DNA from: Anaerolineae bacterium
GTDB taxonomy: Bacteria; Chloroflexota; Anaerolineae; B4-G1; DUEL01
Reading direction: 5' to 3'
Assembly: GCA_025062415.1 (NCBI GenBank)
Contig: JANXAH010000144.1
Span: 1-38,105 of the forward strand
Length of the DNA: 38,105 bases
Position 1 is the stretch's first letter. The number at the start of each line of letters is the position of its first letter. This document shows, piece by piece, positions 1 through 7,874 of the stretch. A program made the position numbers and the translations under genes. Under the pieces are notes generated by a model. It was not told the origin of the DNA. It worked only from the letters and a program-made list of their open reading frames with translations, and did not search any database.

Positions 1-1772
1 CGCGGCGGAGCGAAAGCCGGGCGAATGACCAGCCAGGGGGTGAGGAGGGAGAGGGAGCAAAGGAGCAGGAGGAGCAGGGGAGCGCCGACTGAAGTCGGCC
101 TCGGTTGGCCTTCGGCCGAAGGTCGGCCTTCGCCGACCACTGCCGCGGCGCAGGATGAATCCCCGTCGGTGCCGACCGAAGTCGGCCTCGGTTGGCCTTC
201 GGCCGAAGGTCGGTCTTCGCCGACCGCTGGCGTGGCGCAGGATGAATCCCTGTCGGCGCCGACTGAAGTCGGCATCAGCAGGCCTTCGGCCGAAGGTCGG
301 CCTTCGCCGACCTGGCTGAGAGCGTCGGCAGAGGTGGATGGCTGATCAGCGCCGAAGGGGATTGACCTCGCCGGGGCCGCCAACCCCTGGTTGGCCTTCA
401 CCGACGCTGGGTTTTGACGTCGGCGCAGGCCGACGCTGGGCACTTTGTGCCCAGGGAAGGCTGATTTCCAATCAGCGCCAAGAGACCAGCCACAGGTCAT
501 CAGGAGGGCCCAGGCGGAAAGGGCGGGGAAGAGGAGCCGCCCGTGGGGGGCCTCCACCTGTCGCATCCACTGAAGGAGGGCCAGGAAGACCAGCCCACAC
601 CAGGCCGCAGCCAGAAGCAGAATCCCGGGGTGGCCTGGAATCCGTCGCCGGAGCAACCCCACCGTCCAGCCAAGAAGAGAGAGAAGGATCAGGCCCCCCA
701 GCAGCGCGTAGACCCAGGCCGGATACTCCACGTGCCCCCAGCCGAAAGCTCCCCAGAAGGAGCGATAGAGGCGGGGCATCTCCCACAGGAGGACCATCAA
801 CGGCGCGGGCTGGGACCGGCCCCAGGGGGTCTGAATGTGGCGGCTAATACCCAGGGGGTCATTGTACAGAAGAAGGTTGCGAATGTACCACCAGCCCCCG
901 ACCGCGAAGGCGAGGCCCAGGGCCAGAATTCCTGCGGGAATCTTCCGGCGCATCGGAGTCGGAGCGAAAAGGAGGGCCACAAGGGCCAGAGGGACCAGGA
1001 GGAGTTCGCTGGTCTTGGTGAGCGCGGCCAGGCCCAGGGCCAGCCCCAGAAGAAAAGAACGGCGGAGGTCTGCGCCGCACCGGAGGACGCGCGCTATCGC
1101 CCAGAGGGCAAAAGTGGCGGTCGCAGCGGCCGCGCTGTCGTTGTTGACGACGCCAGAGATGAAGAGGAACTGGGGATGGAAGGCGACGAGGGCCGCCGCC
1201 CAGAGAGGGATAAGGCCGGTTTGGTCCTGGCACAGGGAAGGCCGGCTTTCCGTCGTCGCCGGGGACCCGACAGTCTCACGGGCCAGGGCCCAGGTCCCCA
1301 GAACCGTCAGCAAGCCAAAGAGGAGGGAGACCAGACGGGTGGCATGGACGGCCAGGGCCGCGCCCCGCCAGGGGAACCGCTCCCGATCGGTATGGATGAG
1401 CATGTTCTTGTTGTCGTTGACGGTCCCTCCGGCCTGGTAGCCGAACTGGGGATTGTGCCACATCAGTTCGGAAAGGTCGTCGTCGGGGAAGAAGCGGCGA
1501 ACGGCGGCGGCGGCCAGGTAGTAGAGGGGCGGTTGGGCGGCCTCCTGGTACGCGCCGCTCCGGTCCTCGTCCAGGGGAGGCAAGCCCTTCCCCTGCGCCA
1601 CCCACCGAACATAGGCGTCGTGCCAGACCTCGTCGGGGGCCTCGTAGAGGGGGGTGACAGCGCTGTAGAGAAAACCGAGAAAGAGAAAAAGAAGCAGCAC
1701 GCAGGGGAGCGCCAGTGGGTGCAGGAAAAGCGCAAACAAACGCCGGTGGAATCCGGATGGCAAGGGGCTCAC
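1..1772 (-). CDS. ArnT/GT39-like multi-pass membrane glycosyltransferase, C-terminus truncated by window edge; GTG start overlapping upstream stop
   Basis: Manual translation of the minus frame (not in ORF track because no stop before position 1): VSPLPSGFHRRLFALFLHPLALPCVLLLFLFLGFLYSAVTPLYEAPDEVWHDAYVRWVAQGKGLPPLDEDRSGAYQEAAQPPLYYLAAAAV...QVEAPHGRLLFPALSAWALLM. PDE-H and QPPLYY motifs typical of this family. Confidence 0.8.
   Translation of the reverse strand, partial: MSPLPSGFHRRLFALFLHPLALPCVLLLFLFLGFLYSAVTPLYEAPDEVWHDAYVRWVAQGKGLPPLDEDRSGAYQEAAQPPLYYLAAAAVRRFFPDDDLSELMWHNPQFGYQAGGTVNDNKNMLIHTDRERFPWRGAALAVHATRLVSLLFGLLTVLGTWALARETVGSPATTESRPSLCQDQTGLIPLWAAALVAFHPQFLFISGVVNNDSAAAATATFALWAIARVLRCGADLRRSFLLGLALGLAALTKTSELLLVPLALVALLFAPTPMRRKIPAGILALGLAFAVGGWWYIRNLLLYNDPLGISRHIQTPWGRSQPAPLMVLLWEMPRLYRSFWGAFGWGHVEYPAWVYALLGGLILLSLLGWTVGLLRRRIPGHPGILLLAAAWCGLVFLALLQWMRQVEAPHGRLLFPALSAWALLMTCGWSLGADWKSAFPGHKVPSVGLRRRQNPASVKANQGLAAPARSIPFGADQPSTSADALSQVGEGRPSAEGLLMPTSVGADRDSSCATPAVGEDRPSAEGQPRPTSVGTDGDSSCAAAVVGEGRPSAEGQPRPTSVGAPLLLLLLCSLSLLTPWLVIRPAFAPP
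84..322. repeat. 87-bp tandem repeat, about 2.75 copies, units starting at 84, 171 and 258
   Basis: GCCGAC(T/C)GAAGTCGGC...GGCCTTCGGCCGAAGGTCGG(C/T)CTTCGCCGAC recurs at exact 87-nt spacing; each unit contains several inverted repeats. Confidence 0.93.
379..476. repeat. Cluster of short perfect hairpins (REP-like)
   Basis: GCCAACC-CCT-GGTTGGC (379-395), CGTCGGC-GCAG-GCCGACG (418-435), CTGGGCAC-TTT-GTGCCCAG (436-454), GCTGATT-TCC-AATCAGC (460-476). Confidence 0.9.
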
Positions 1773-4057
1773 TTTACCTCCACCTCTCCCAGGACGACGA
1801 AGTCTCCCGCAGGCGCGCCGCCTACAATCACCGGAAGCCGGGTCCCGTCGGTCAGCCGGTAGAGGCCGGCGCGAAGTTCGTAGGTGCCCGGCGGAAGCCC
1901 CGGCGGGAGAAAGATGCCGTGCCGGTCTGCCACCACCGTCCCGACGGGCCAAAAGGTCGTCGGAGAAAGGTCGCCACGGGGCTCGGAATCGTGCTGGGCA
2001 ACGAGGTTTCCCCCGCTCTCCATCAGGTGGACGAAGACTTTGTGCCGTTCCGGGAGAGGGGCCTCCGTCTCCCAGAAAAGGGTGACCGGGACGACCTCCC
2101 CCGGTTGGAAGGGGCCCCGTCCCCAGACGTATCCCCGAAGTCGGACCGGGCCAATCTGAACGTTCTCCGGTCGGACGACGCGAGGATCGGCCAGGTCGGG
2201 GGTTTCGGCGACGCCGTAGAGAGCCAGACGGACGCGGCCGTACCACCGGGCAGGGCCCGGATAGGCCCGGTCGGCCAGGAGGTTCTCCAGCCACCGCTGG
2301 GGGTCTGCCTCCAGGTCCCCCCAGTAGAGGACGAAGAGCCGTTGATGGGAGGCCAGGATGGGCTCCAGCCACGGGCCAACGTCCTCCGGGCGGGGGTGGT
2401 AGATGAAGGGGTAGATGGGGAGGTCGCCCTTGTAGTAGTAGGTGAAGACCTCCCACTGATTGGGCGCGTTCAGCAGGATCGCGTCACCGGGGCGGGCCGC
2501 CGAGGCGATGTCGGCAGCGATCCCGCGGTAGTTGTCTCGCGCGTAGGCGGGGTTGAAGTAGAGGTTGCGGAGGGAGGGCAAGAAGGCTTGAGCGGTAAGG
2601 AAGTAGAGCGTGAGCGCATAAAAGGCGAGGGTGTACAGCGTGGAAAGGCGGAAGGACTGGAAGGCACGGGCCAGGTTGTGGATTCCTGCGGCCAGCAGGA
2701 TGTGGAAGGCCGGGAGGACGGCCAGCAGGAACTTAAGGTAGGCCGGTTTGTAGAGGTCAAAGGCGAAGATGAGGACGAGGGGGACCAGTAGCCAGAGGGC
2801 CAGGGTCGCCGCAGCGAAGAGTGCTGATAGGGTGTTGGGGGACCCCTCCCCCCGCCCCTCAACCTTGGCCTTTTGGTCTGTAGCCCTGCTGCACGGGCCT
2901 CCAGCCGGCTCCGCCGCCCTAAAAATATTTACTTTTTGTTCTTTTCGGCCCGCCGGAGGCGACCTTTGGATATTTTCAAACTGCCCACCTGAAAAAGGCC
3001 AAACTTCAGGGGTGTTTTCTCCGAAGGCGGGCCCTTCTACGGGGGGAGTGGGGGACGCAGAGGTTCTGCACCGGGCGCCGACCATCGCCAATGCCCCCGT
3101 CAGAGGCCACAGGCCGAGGGCCAGCAAAACGCCCACGCTGTACAGGACAGGGCGAATCTGGTCCGCCTCCAGGGTAATGCCCACCGCCAGGGCGCGGAAA
3201 ATGTCCAGCAGGGCCGCCCCCAGGGTGTAGTTCCGCCCGGCGGAGGGCCAGCCCGTCGCCCGAAGGGCGGTGGGAAGCCAGGGGAGGTACAGGAGGACGA
3301 TGGACGCCTGCAGGGCGAGCCACTGGAGGGCCTCACCCCACCCCCGACGGCTCCGCCGCCACCCCTTCCCCTCTCCTGACCGAAGGTCAGAAGAGGGGAG
3401 GGAGATGGGGGAGAGGTGAGGCCACAGCCACCATCCCAGGACCAACAGGTTGTGAGCGAGCAGGACGAATGGAAAGGAGTAGTGGGTATAAAGACCGGCG
3501 GCGGCGACGAGGGCGTAAAGGACTCCCGCCCGCAGACGGGGGCGAGAGAGGAAACTCCAAAGGAGATCAGTGGAGGCGACGGCGATCAGGCCCAGCAGGC
3601 CATACATCCGCGCCTCCTGAGAGTAGTAAACGGCCAGAGGAGAGAGGGCAGCCAGGAGCGCGGCCACCAGCCCGACTTCGGCTCCAAACATCCGCCGCCC
3701 CAGCCGTCCGGTCAGCGCGACGGCCAGCAGGCCAATGTAGACGGAGAGGGCGCGGACAGCGAACTCGCTATCCCCTGTGGGGATGCGCCAGAAGTGGAGC
3801 AGGAGGTAGTAGCCCGGGGGGTGGATATCTCCTCGGGCCGCGGCGATAACCAGAGGGATGGGCCGCTCCGCTGCGCGGACGGCGTTCCCCTCGTCGTTCC
3901 AGAAGGACTGGGCATCCAGCCGGTAGAAGCGCAGACCGGCGGCCAGCAGAAGGATCAGGAGGAGCAGGACGCGGACGCGCGCGGACAGGCCCAAAGCGTT
4001 GAACCGCAAAAGGCGCAAGGGAAGATGGAGGCAAAGTCCGCGTTTCTCCGCGTTCAT
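1769..4057 (-). CDS. ArnT/GT39-like membrane glycosyltransferase (762 aa)
   Basis: SFWNDEGNAVRAAERPIPLVIAAARGDIHPPGYYLLLHFWR...SPLAVYYSQEARMYGLL; many hydrophobic helices. True start may be downstream of repeat-like N-terminal codons. Confidence 0.85.
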   Translation of the reverse strand: MNAEKRGLCLHLPLRLLRFNALGLSARVRVLLLLILLLAAGLRFYRLDAQSFWNDEGNAVRAAERPIPLVIAAARGDIHPPGYYLLLHFWRIPTGDSEFAVRALSVYIGLLAVALTGRLGRRMFGAEVGLVAALLAALSPLAVYYSQEARMYGLLGLIAVASTDLLWSFLSRPRLRAGVLYALVAAAGLYTHYSFPFVLLAHNLLVLGWWLWPHLSPISLPSSDLRSGEGKGWRRSRRGWGEALQWLALQASIVLLYLPWLPTALRATGWPSAGRNYTLGAALLDIFRALAVGITLEADQIRPVLYSVGVLLALGLWPLTGALAMVGARCRTSASPTPPVEGPAFGENTPEVWPFSGGQFENIQRSPPAGRKEQKVNIFRAAEPAGGPCSRATDQKAKVEGRGEGSPNTLSALFAAATLALWLLVPLVLIFAFDLYKPAYLKFLLAVLPAFHILLAAGIHNLARAFQSFRLSTLYTLAFYALTLYFLTAQAFLPSLRNLYFNPAYARDNYRGIAADIASAARPGDAILLNAPNQWEVFTYYYKGDLPIYPFIYHPRPEDVGPWLEPILASHQRLFVLYWGDLEADPQRWLENLLADRAYPGPARWYGRVRLALYGVAETPDLADPRVVRPENVQIGPVRLRGYVWGRGPFQPGEVVPVTLFWETEAPLPERHKVFVHLMESGGNLVAQHDSEPRGDLSPTTFWPVGTVVADRHGIFLPPGLPPGTYELRAGLYRLTDGTRLPVIVGGAPAGDFVVLGEVEVK
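2865..3002. repeat. 138-bp AT-richer segment bounded by 10-bp inverted repeats TTGGCCTTTT/AAAAGGCCAA, in frame within the glycosyltransferase
   Basis: 2865-2874 TTGGCCTTTT and 2993-3002 AAAAGGCCAA; interior includes taaaaatatttactttttgttctttt. Confidence 0.6.
3329..3423. repeat. 95-bp nested inverted-repeat element within glycosyltransferase CDS
   Basis: Outer 9-bp perfect inverted repeat GGCCTCACC/GGTGAGGCC; inner CCCCTCTCCTGACC-GAA-GGTCAGAAGAGGGG. Confidence 0.75.
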
Positions 4058-4065
4058 CCGCGTCC
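4037..4065. repeat. 10-bp tandem repeat TCCGCGTTTC/TCCGCGTTCA/TCCGCGTCCC
   Basis: Read directly; overlaps the annotated start codon of the 1769..4057 ORF. Confidence 0.8.
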
Positions 4066-4070
4066 CCTTT

Positions 4071-5711
4071 CTACCCCAGAAGCCGCTGGCGCATCAGCCG
4101 GGGTGGGAGGCTCCCACAACCCAAGATGGCGTCGTGGATTTCCCGCAGTGACGCGTCGGGGTGGGCGCGGCGGTAATCCGCCACCAGTTCCAGAATCGCC
4201 AGTTTGCCCATCAGGTACGACTGAGGTTGGGTGGGACTGGAGGTGTACCGGCGGACCTCCGCCAGCGCGTTGGCGGGCTCCAGTTGGCATTCCCGAACGA
4301 GAAAGTCCACCGCCTCCTCCACCGACATCCCGCGGGTGTGAAGGGAGACATCCAGGATAATCCGCGCGGCCCGCCACAACTGGTCGGAGAGGCGGCCCAG
4401 CCGCTGAATCGGTTCGGCGATGTAGCCCAGTTGCTCCATCAGTTCCTCGCAGTAGAAGGCCCAGCCCTCAATGAAGAGCGTCGCCAGGAAGGAGCCCATC
4501 CGCCGGGGGATCGTCTCCTGGCGGTTGGCCCAGACCAACTGCAGGTGGTGGCCCGGATAGGCCTCGTGGAGCGCCGTGATGGGCAACTTGGCCCAGTTGT
4601 GCCCCTTCAGCGTCTGTTCCTGGACCTCCGGCGGAGCAGTGGGGTCAACCGGGGTGACCAGGAAGATGCCCTCCTGCTTCTCCTCCAGGATGCCAGGGGG
4701 CATGTAGGCGGCATAGGGGATGACGGGCCGCAGGTAGAAGGGCGTCTCCACAACGTGCAGGACCTCTCCCTCCGGGATCGTAGCGATGTTGTGGTCTATC
4801 ACGTACTGGCGGACGGCGGCCATCGCCTCCCGGTAGGCGTCCAGCAACCCCTCCGCCGTCGGATGGTCGTTCTTGGCCTCCTCCAGCAGGTCCTGCACCG
4901 ACTTGCTGGGGTCTATCTGGCGGGCGACCTCCTCCATCTGACGGCGGGTGAGGTGGAACTGCTCCCAGCCGATCTCCAGGAGGCGGTCAGCGTCGTAGTC
5001 CACCATATGCTCTTCCCGCAGCATTTCATTAAAGAGGTCTTTTCCGGCGGCGAAGTCGCCAGCCGCGCGGGGGAGGACGTCGTTCTCTATAAAGGCCGCG
5101 TACTCCTGGACAGCCTGAGCCGCGGCCTGCCCGGCCTCCTGGAGGGGGGCCTGGAGATCGGGAGCGGCCTCGGCGGCGATGGCGGGGAGCAGGCCGAGGA
5201 AGAGGCCCGGAGCCTGTCGGGCCTGTTCCAGGGTCACCTCTGCCCACACACGGGGTACCCGCTCCGGGATGATGTTGTTCATCCCCTCCCGCAGGACGCG
5301 CGGGGTCTCCCGAACCCGTCCCAGGATGGAGCGCAGCCGCTCCGGAAGCGGTGCGAAGTCCCGGATGATGAGCAGAAAGATACCATCCAGGGGCTCTTCC
5401 AGATAGCCCCCTGGGTGCCGGAGATGTCCCTGGAATTTCTCGTGGGAACGGACGAAGGAGCCCAGGATGTGGGTAAGGAGCGTGTGGTCAATGCGAGCAT
5501 CGGGGCGAAAGTCGGAGACGTCCATTGCCCGCAATTCGGCCAGCGCGGCCAGGACCTCCTGGTGGGCCTCCTCCAGCCCCTTCAGAGTCCGATCACCCAG
5601 TCGGTGGTCGTGCTGGTGGATGCCAAGGTAAGTCGCCACAACCGGGTTCAACTCGGCCATCCGGTAGAGCCATTCTTCGGCACGGCGATAGAAGTAGGAT
5701 TCGGTGGTCAT
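4071..5711 (-). CDS. DUF885 family protein, putative metallopeptidase-like
   Basis: ITALHEAYPGHHLQLVWANRQ motif typical of DUF885; start MTTESYFYRRAEEW preceded by AGGAGG. Confidence 0.88.
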   Translation of the reverse strand: MTTESYFYRRAEEWLYRMAELNPVVATYLGIHQHDHRLGDRTLKGLEEAHQEVLAALAELRAMDVSDFRPDARIDHTLLTHILGSFVRSHEKFQGHLRHPGGYLEEPLDGIFLLIIRDFAPLPERLRSILGRVRETPRVLREGMNNIIPERVPRVWAEVTLEQARQAPGLFLGLLPAIAAEAAPDLQAPLQEAGQAAAQAVQEYAAFIENDVLPRAAGDFAAGKDLFNEMLREEHMVDYDADRLLEIGWEQFHLTRRQMEEVARQIDPSKSVQDLLEEAKNDHPTAEGLLDAYREAMAAVRQYVIDHNIATIPEGEVLHVVETPFYLRPVIPYAAYMPPGILEEKQEGIFLVTPVDPTAPPEVQEQTLKGHNWAKLPITALHEAYPGHHLQLVWANRQETIPRRMGSFLATLFIEGWAFYCEELMEQLGYIAEPIQRLGRLSDQLWRAARIILDVSLHTRGMSVEEAVDFLVRECQLEPANALAEVRRYTSSPTQPQSYLMGKLAILELVADYRRAHPDASLREIHDAILGCGSLPPRLMRQRLLG

Positions 5712-5756
5712 TGGGCCTCCTGGAAATGAAGGAATGACGAAATGACAGAATGGCAG

Positions 5757-5783
5757 AATTAACAATTAAAAATTAACAATTAA
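5757..5783. repeat. Direct repeat AATTAACAATTAA x2 (period 14)
   Basis: aattaacaattaa-a-aattaacaattaa between DUF885 and psuG. Confidence 0.85.
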
Positions 5784-5799
5784 CTTTGTGTCTTGGTGG

Positions 5800-6729
5800 T
5801 TATCGCGCGCGGGCGATGCGGGCGGCAAGGCGGGCGTTCTGCAGAAGCAGGGCCCGGTTGGCGTGCAGGGAGCGGCCATCGGTCTGATGGGCCAGGCGGG
5901 AGAGGAGGTAGGGAGTGAGCGCGGGCCCGCGGATGCCTTCCCGTTCCGCCTCTGCCACCGCCGCCTCTATCTCGGCCTCTGCCTCCTCCCAGGGGATGGC
6001 GGCCTCCTGGGGGACGGGAACGGTCACCAGCAGCGCAGCACGTAATCCCAGGTCGTCCCGCGCGCGGGCCATCGCGGCCACCTCCTCCGGGGAGTCGGCG
6101 CGTAGGGGGAGGGGGAGGCCGGAGGTGGGGCTGGTGAAGGCCGGGAAGGTATCCGTCCCGTAGCCCACCACGGGCACTCCCAGCGTCTCCAGCATCTCCA
6201 GCGTGCGGGGAAGGTCCAGAATGGCCTTGGCCCCCGCGCAGACGACGACCATCGGGATGGAGGCCAGGGCAATGAGGTCGGCGGAGACGTCTTCGGGATG
6301 GCCCCGATGGACGCCGCCGATGCCGCCGGTGGCGAAGACCCGCAGGCCGGCCCGATACGCCAGGTGCATCGTCGCAGCGACGGTGGTTCCGCCGGTGGCG
6401 CGCCGGGCCACGGCGGCGGGCAGGTCCCGCAGGCTGATTTTGACCGGCGCAGGCTCCGCGGCCAGGCGCTCCAGTTGTTCCGGGCTCAACCCCACGCAGG
6501 GGCGGCCCTCCAGGACGGCGATGGTTGCAGGGATGGCCCCCTCCTCCCGGACAGTCTCCTCCAGTTCCCGCGCGATCTCCAGGTTGAGGGGCCGGGGGAG
6601 ACCGTGGGTGATGAGGGCCGATTCCAGCGCCACGACAGGGCGGCCTTCCTGAAGGGCCTGGGCGACTTCGGGTTCTACGGAGAAGCGCTGGGGCGCTTCA
6701 GATGCGTCGGAAACGTATGAGCAGGTCAC
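5800..6729 (-). CDS. psuG: Pseudouridine-5'-phosphate glycosidase
   Basis: VVALESALITHGLPRPLNLEIARELEETVREEGAIPATIAVLEGRPCVGL; FATGGIGGVHRG. Confidence 0.93.
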   Translation of the reverse strand: MTCSYVSDASEAPQRFSVEPEVAQALQEGRPVVALESALITHGLPRPLNLEIARELEETVREEGAIPATIAVLEGRPCVGLSPEQLERLAAEPAPVKISLRDLPAAVARRATGGTTVAATMHLAYRAGLRVFATGGIGGVHRGHPEDVSADLIALASIPMVVVCAGAKAILDLPRTLEMLETLGVPVVGYGTDTFPAFTSPTSGLPLPLRADSPEEVAAMARARDDLGLRAALLVTVPVPQEAAIPWEEAEAEIEAAVAEAEREGIRGPALTPYLLSRLAHQTDGRSLHANRALLLQNARLAARIARAR

Positions 6730-6817
6730 TGGGACATTCTCCGAGTTCTCTCAACGTGCCCCTATTTATGCCTCATTTCTGTGGAGAGCGCAAGTTGAGA
6801 AAGCGCAGCGGTGCCTC

Positions 6818-6846
6818 TTGCATTTTGGGGGAAATGGTAGTACACT
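6818..6846 (+). promoter_or_regulatory. Putative sigma70-type promoter for moaA
   Basis: TTGCAT-17 nt-TACACT upstream of ATG 6891. Confidence 0.55.
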
Positions 6847-6890
6847 TTTTCCGAAACGACCAACTGGAAGTTCCCAATAGGAGCCCCTCT

Positions 6891-7874
6891 ATGCCCTTTG
6901 ATGCCTACGAACGCCCGATTCAGTACCTCCGCGTGTCGGTCACCGACCGATGTAATCTCCGATGTGTCTACTGTATGCCCGAAGAGGGAGTGCCCCAACT
7001 GGCTCATGAGGACGTCCTGCGCAACGAGGAGATTGTCCGCATTGTGCGGATTGCGGTGGGTTTAGGGTTCCATCATATCCGGCTGACGGGAGGGGAACCG
7101 CTGGTCCGGCGGGGGATTGTGGACCTGGTGGCCAATTTGGCGCGCCTCCCTGGTTTAGACGACCTCTCTATGACCACCAACGGGATTCTCCTGCGGGAAT
7201 ACGCTGTTCCCCTGGCCCGCGCCGGCCTGCACCGGGTCAACATCAGCCTGGATACACTGCGTCCGGAGCGGTTCCGGCAGATGACCCGATGGGGGGATTT
7301 AGAGGACGTGCTGGCAGGACGGGAAGCCGCGCTGGCCGCGGGCCTTCGTCCCGTGAAAGTCAATATGGTGGTCATCCGGGGGCTGAACGACGACGAAGTG
7401 GTGGACATGGCCCGTCTGACCCTGGAGCCCGACTGGCACATCCGGTTCATTGAGGTGATGCCGCTGGGAGCCGGTGTCCACTGGGTCGGCGACGGGGTTG
7501 TCCCGTCGGTGGAGATTCGGGAGCGGATAGAGGCGGCGTTGGGGCCCCTCACCCCTGTCTACGGGGAAGTTGGGGTTGGCCCTGCCCGGTACTACCAGTT
7601 GCCGAAAGCGAAGGGGACGATCGGCTTCATCAGCGCCATCACGGAGCACTTCTGCCAGTACTGCAACCGCCTCCGGCTGACCTCAGACGGCCAATTGCTG
7701 CCCTGTCTGCTCTCCAGCGCAACGATAGACCTGCGGACTCCTCTCCGGAACGGTGCCACCGATGAGGAGTTGCGGGCCCTGTTTTTGCAGGCGGTGGTCG
7801 CCAAACCCCGAGGGCATACCCTTTCTGAGATAGCCTGTCCTTCCGCTCTGCCGATGTCCCATATCGGGGGATAA
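6891..7874 (+). CDS. moaA: GTP 3',8-cyclase (radical SAM)
   Basis: MPFDAYERPIQYLRVSVTDRCNLRCVYCMPEEGV (CxxxCxxC) and C-terminal FCQYCNRLRLTSDGQLLPCL. Confidence 0.96.
   Translation: MPFDAYERPIQYLRVSVTDRCNLRCVYCMPEEGVPQLAHEDVLRNEEIVRIVRIAVGLGFHHIRLTGGEPLVRRGIVDLVANLARLPGLDDLSMTTNGILLREYAVPLARAGLHRVNISLDTLRPERFRQMTRWGDLEDVLAGREAALAAGLRPVKVNMVVIRGLNDDEVVDMARLTLEPDWHIRFIEVMPLGAGVHWVGDGVVPSVEIRERIEAALGPLTPVYGEVGVGPARYYQLPKAKGTIGFISAITEHFCQYCNRLRLTSDGQLLPCLLSSATIDLRTPLRNGATDEELRALFLQAVVAKPRGHTLSEIACPSALPMSHIGG

Noticed and set aside
84-322. CRISPR array
   Set aside because: Only about three contiguous 87-bp units with no unique spacers; tandem repeat rather than repeat-spacer.
543-1862. Long + strand ORFs (439 aa at 543-1862, also 835-1440) as genes
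   Set aside because: Antisense to the clearly recognisable glycosyltransferase frame; low-complexity translated sequence caused by high GC.
4161-5729. 522-aa + strand ORF
   Set aside because: Exact antisense shadow of DUF885, with no recognisable domain.
6730-6890. Moco riboswitch upstream of moaA
   Set aside because: Promoter is close to the ATG (about 40 nt leader), too short for the element.
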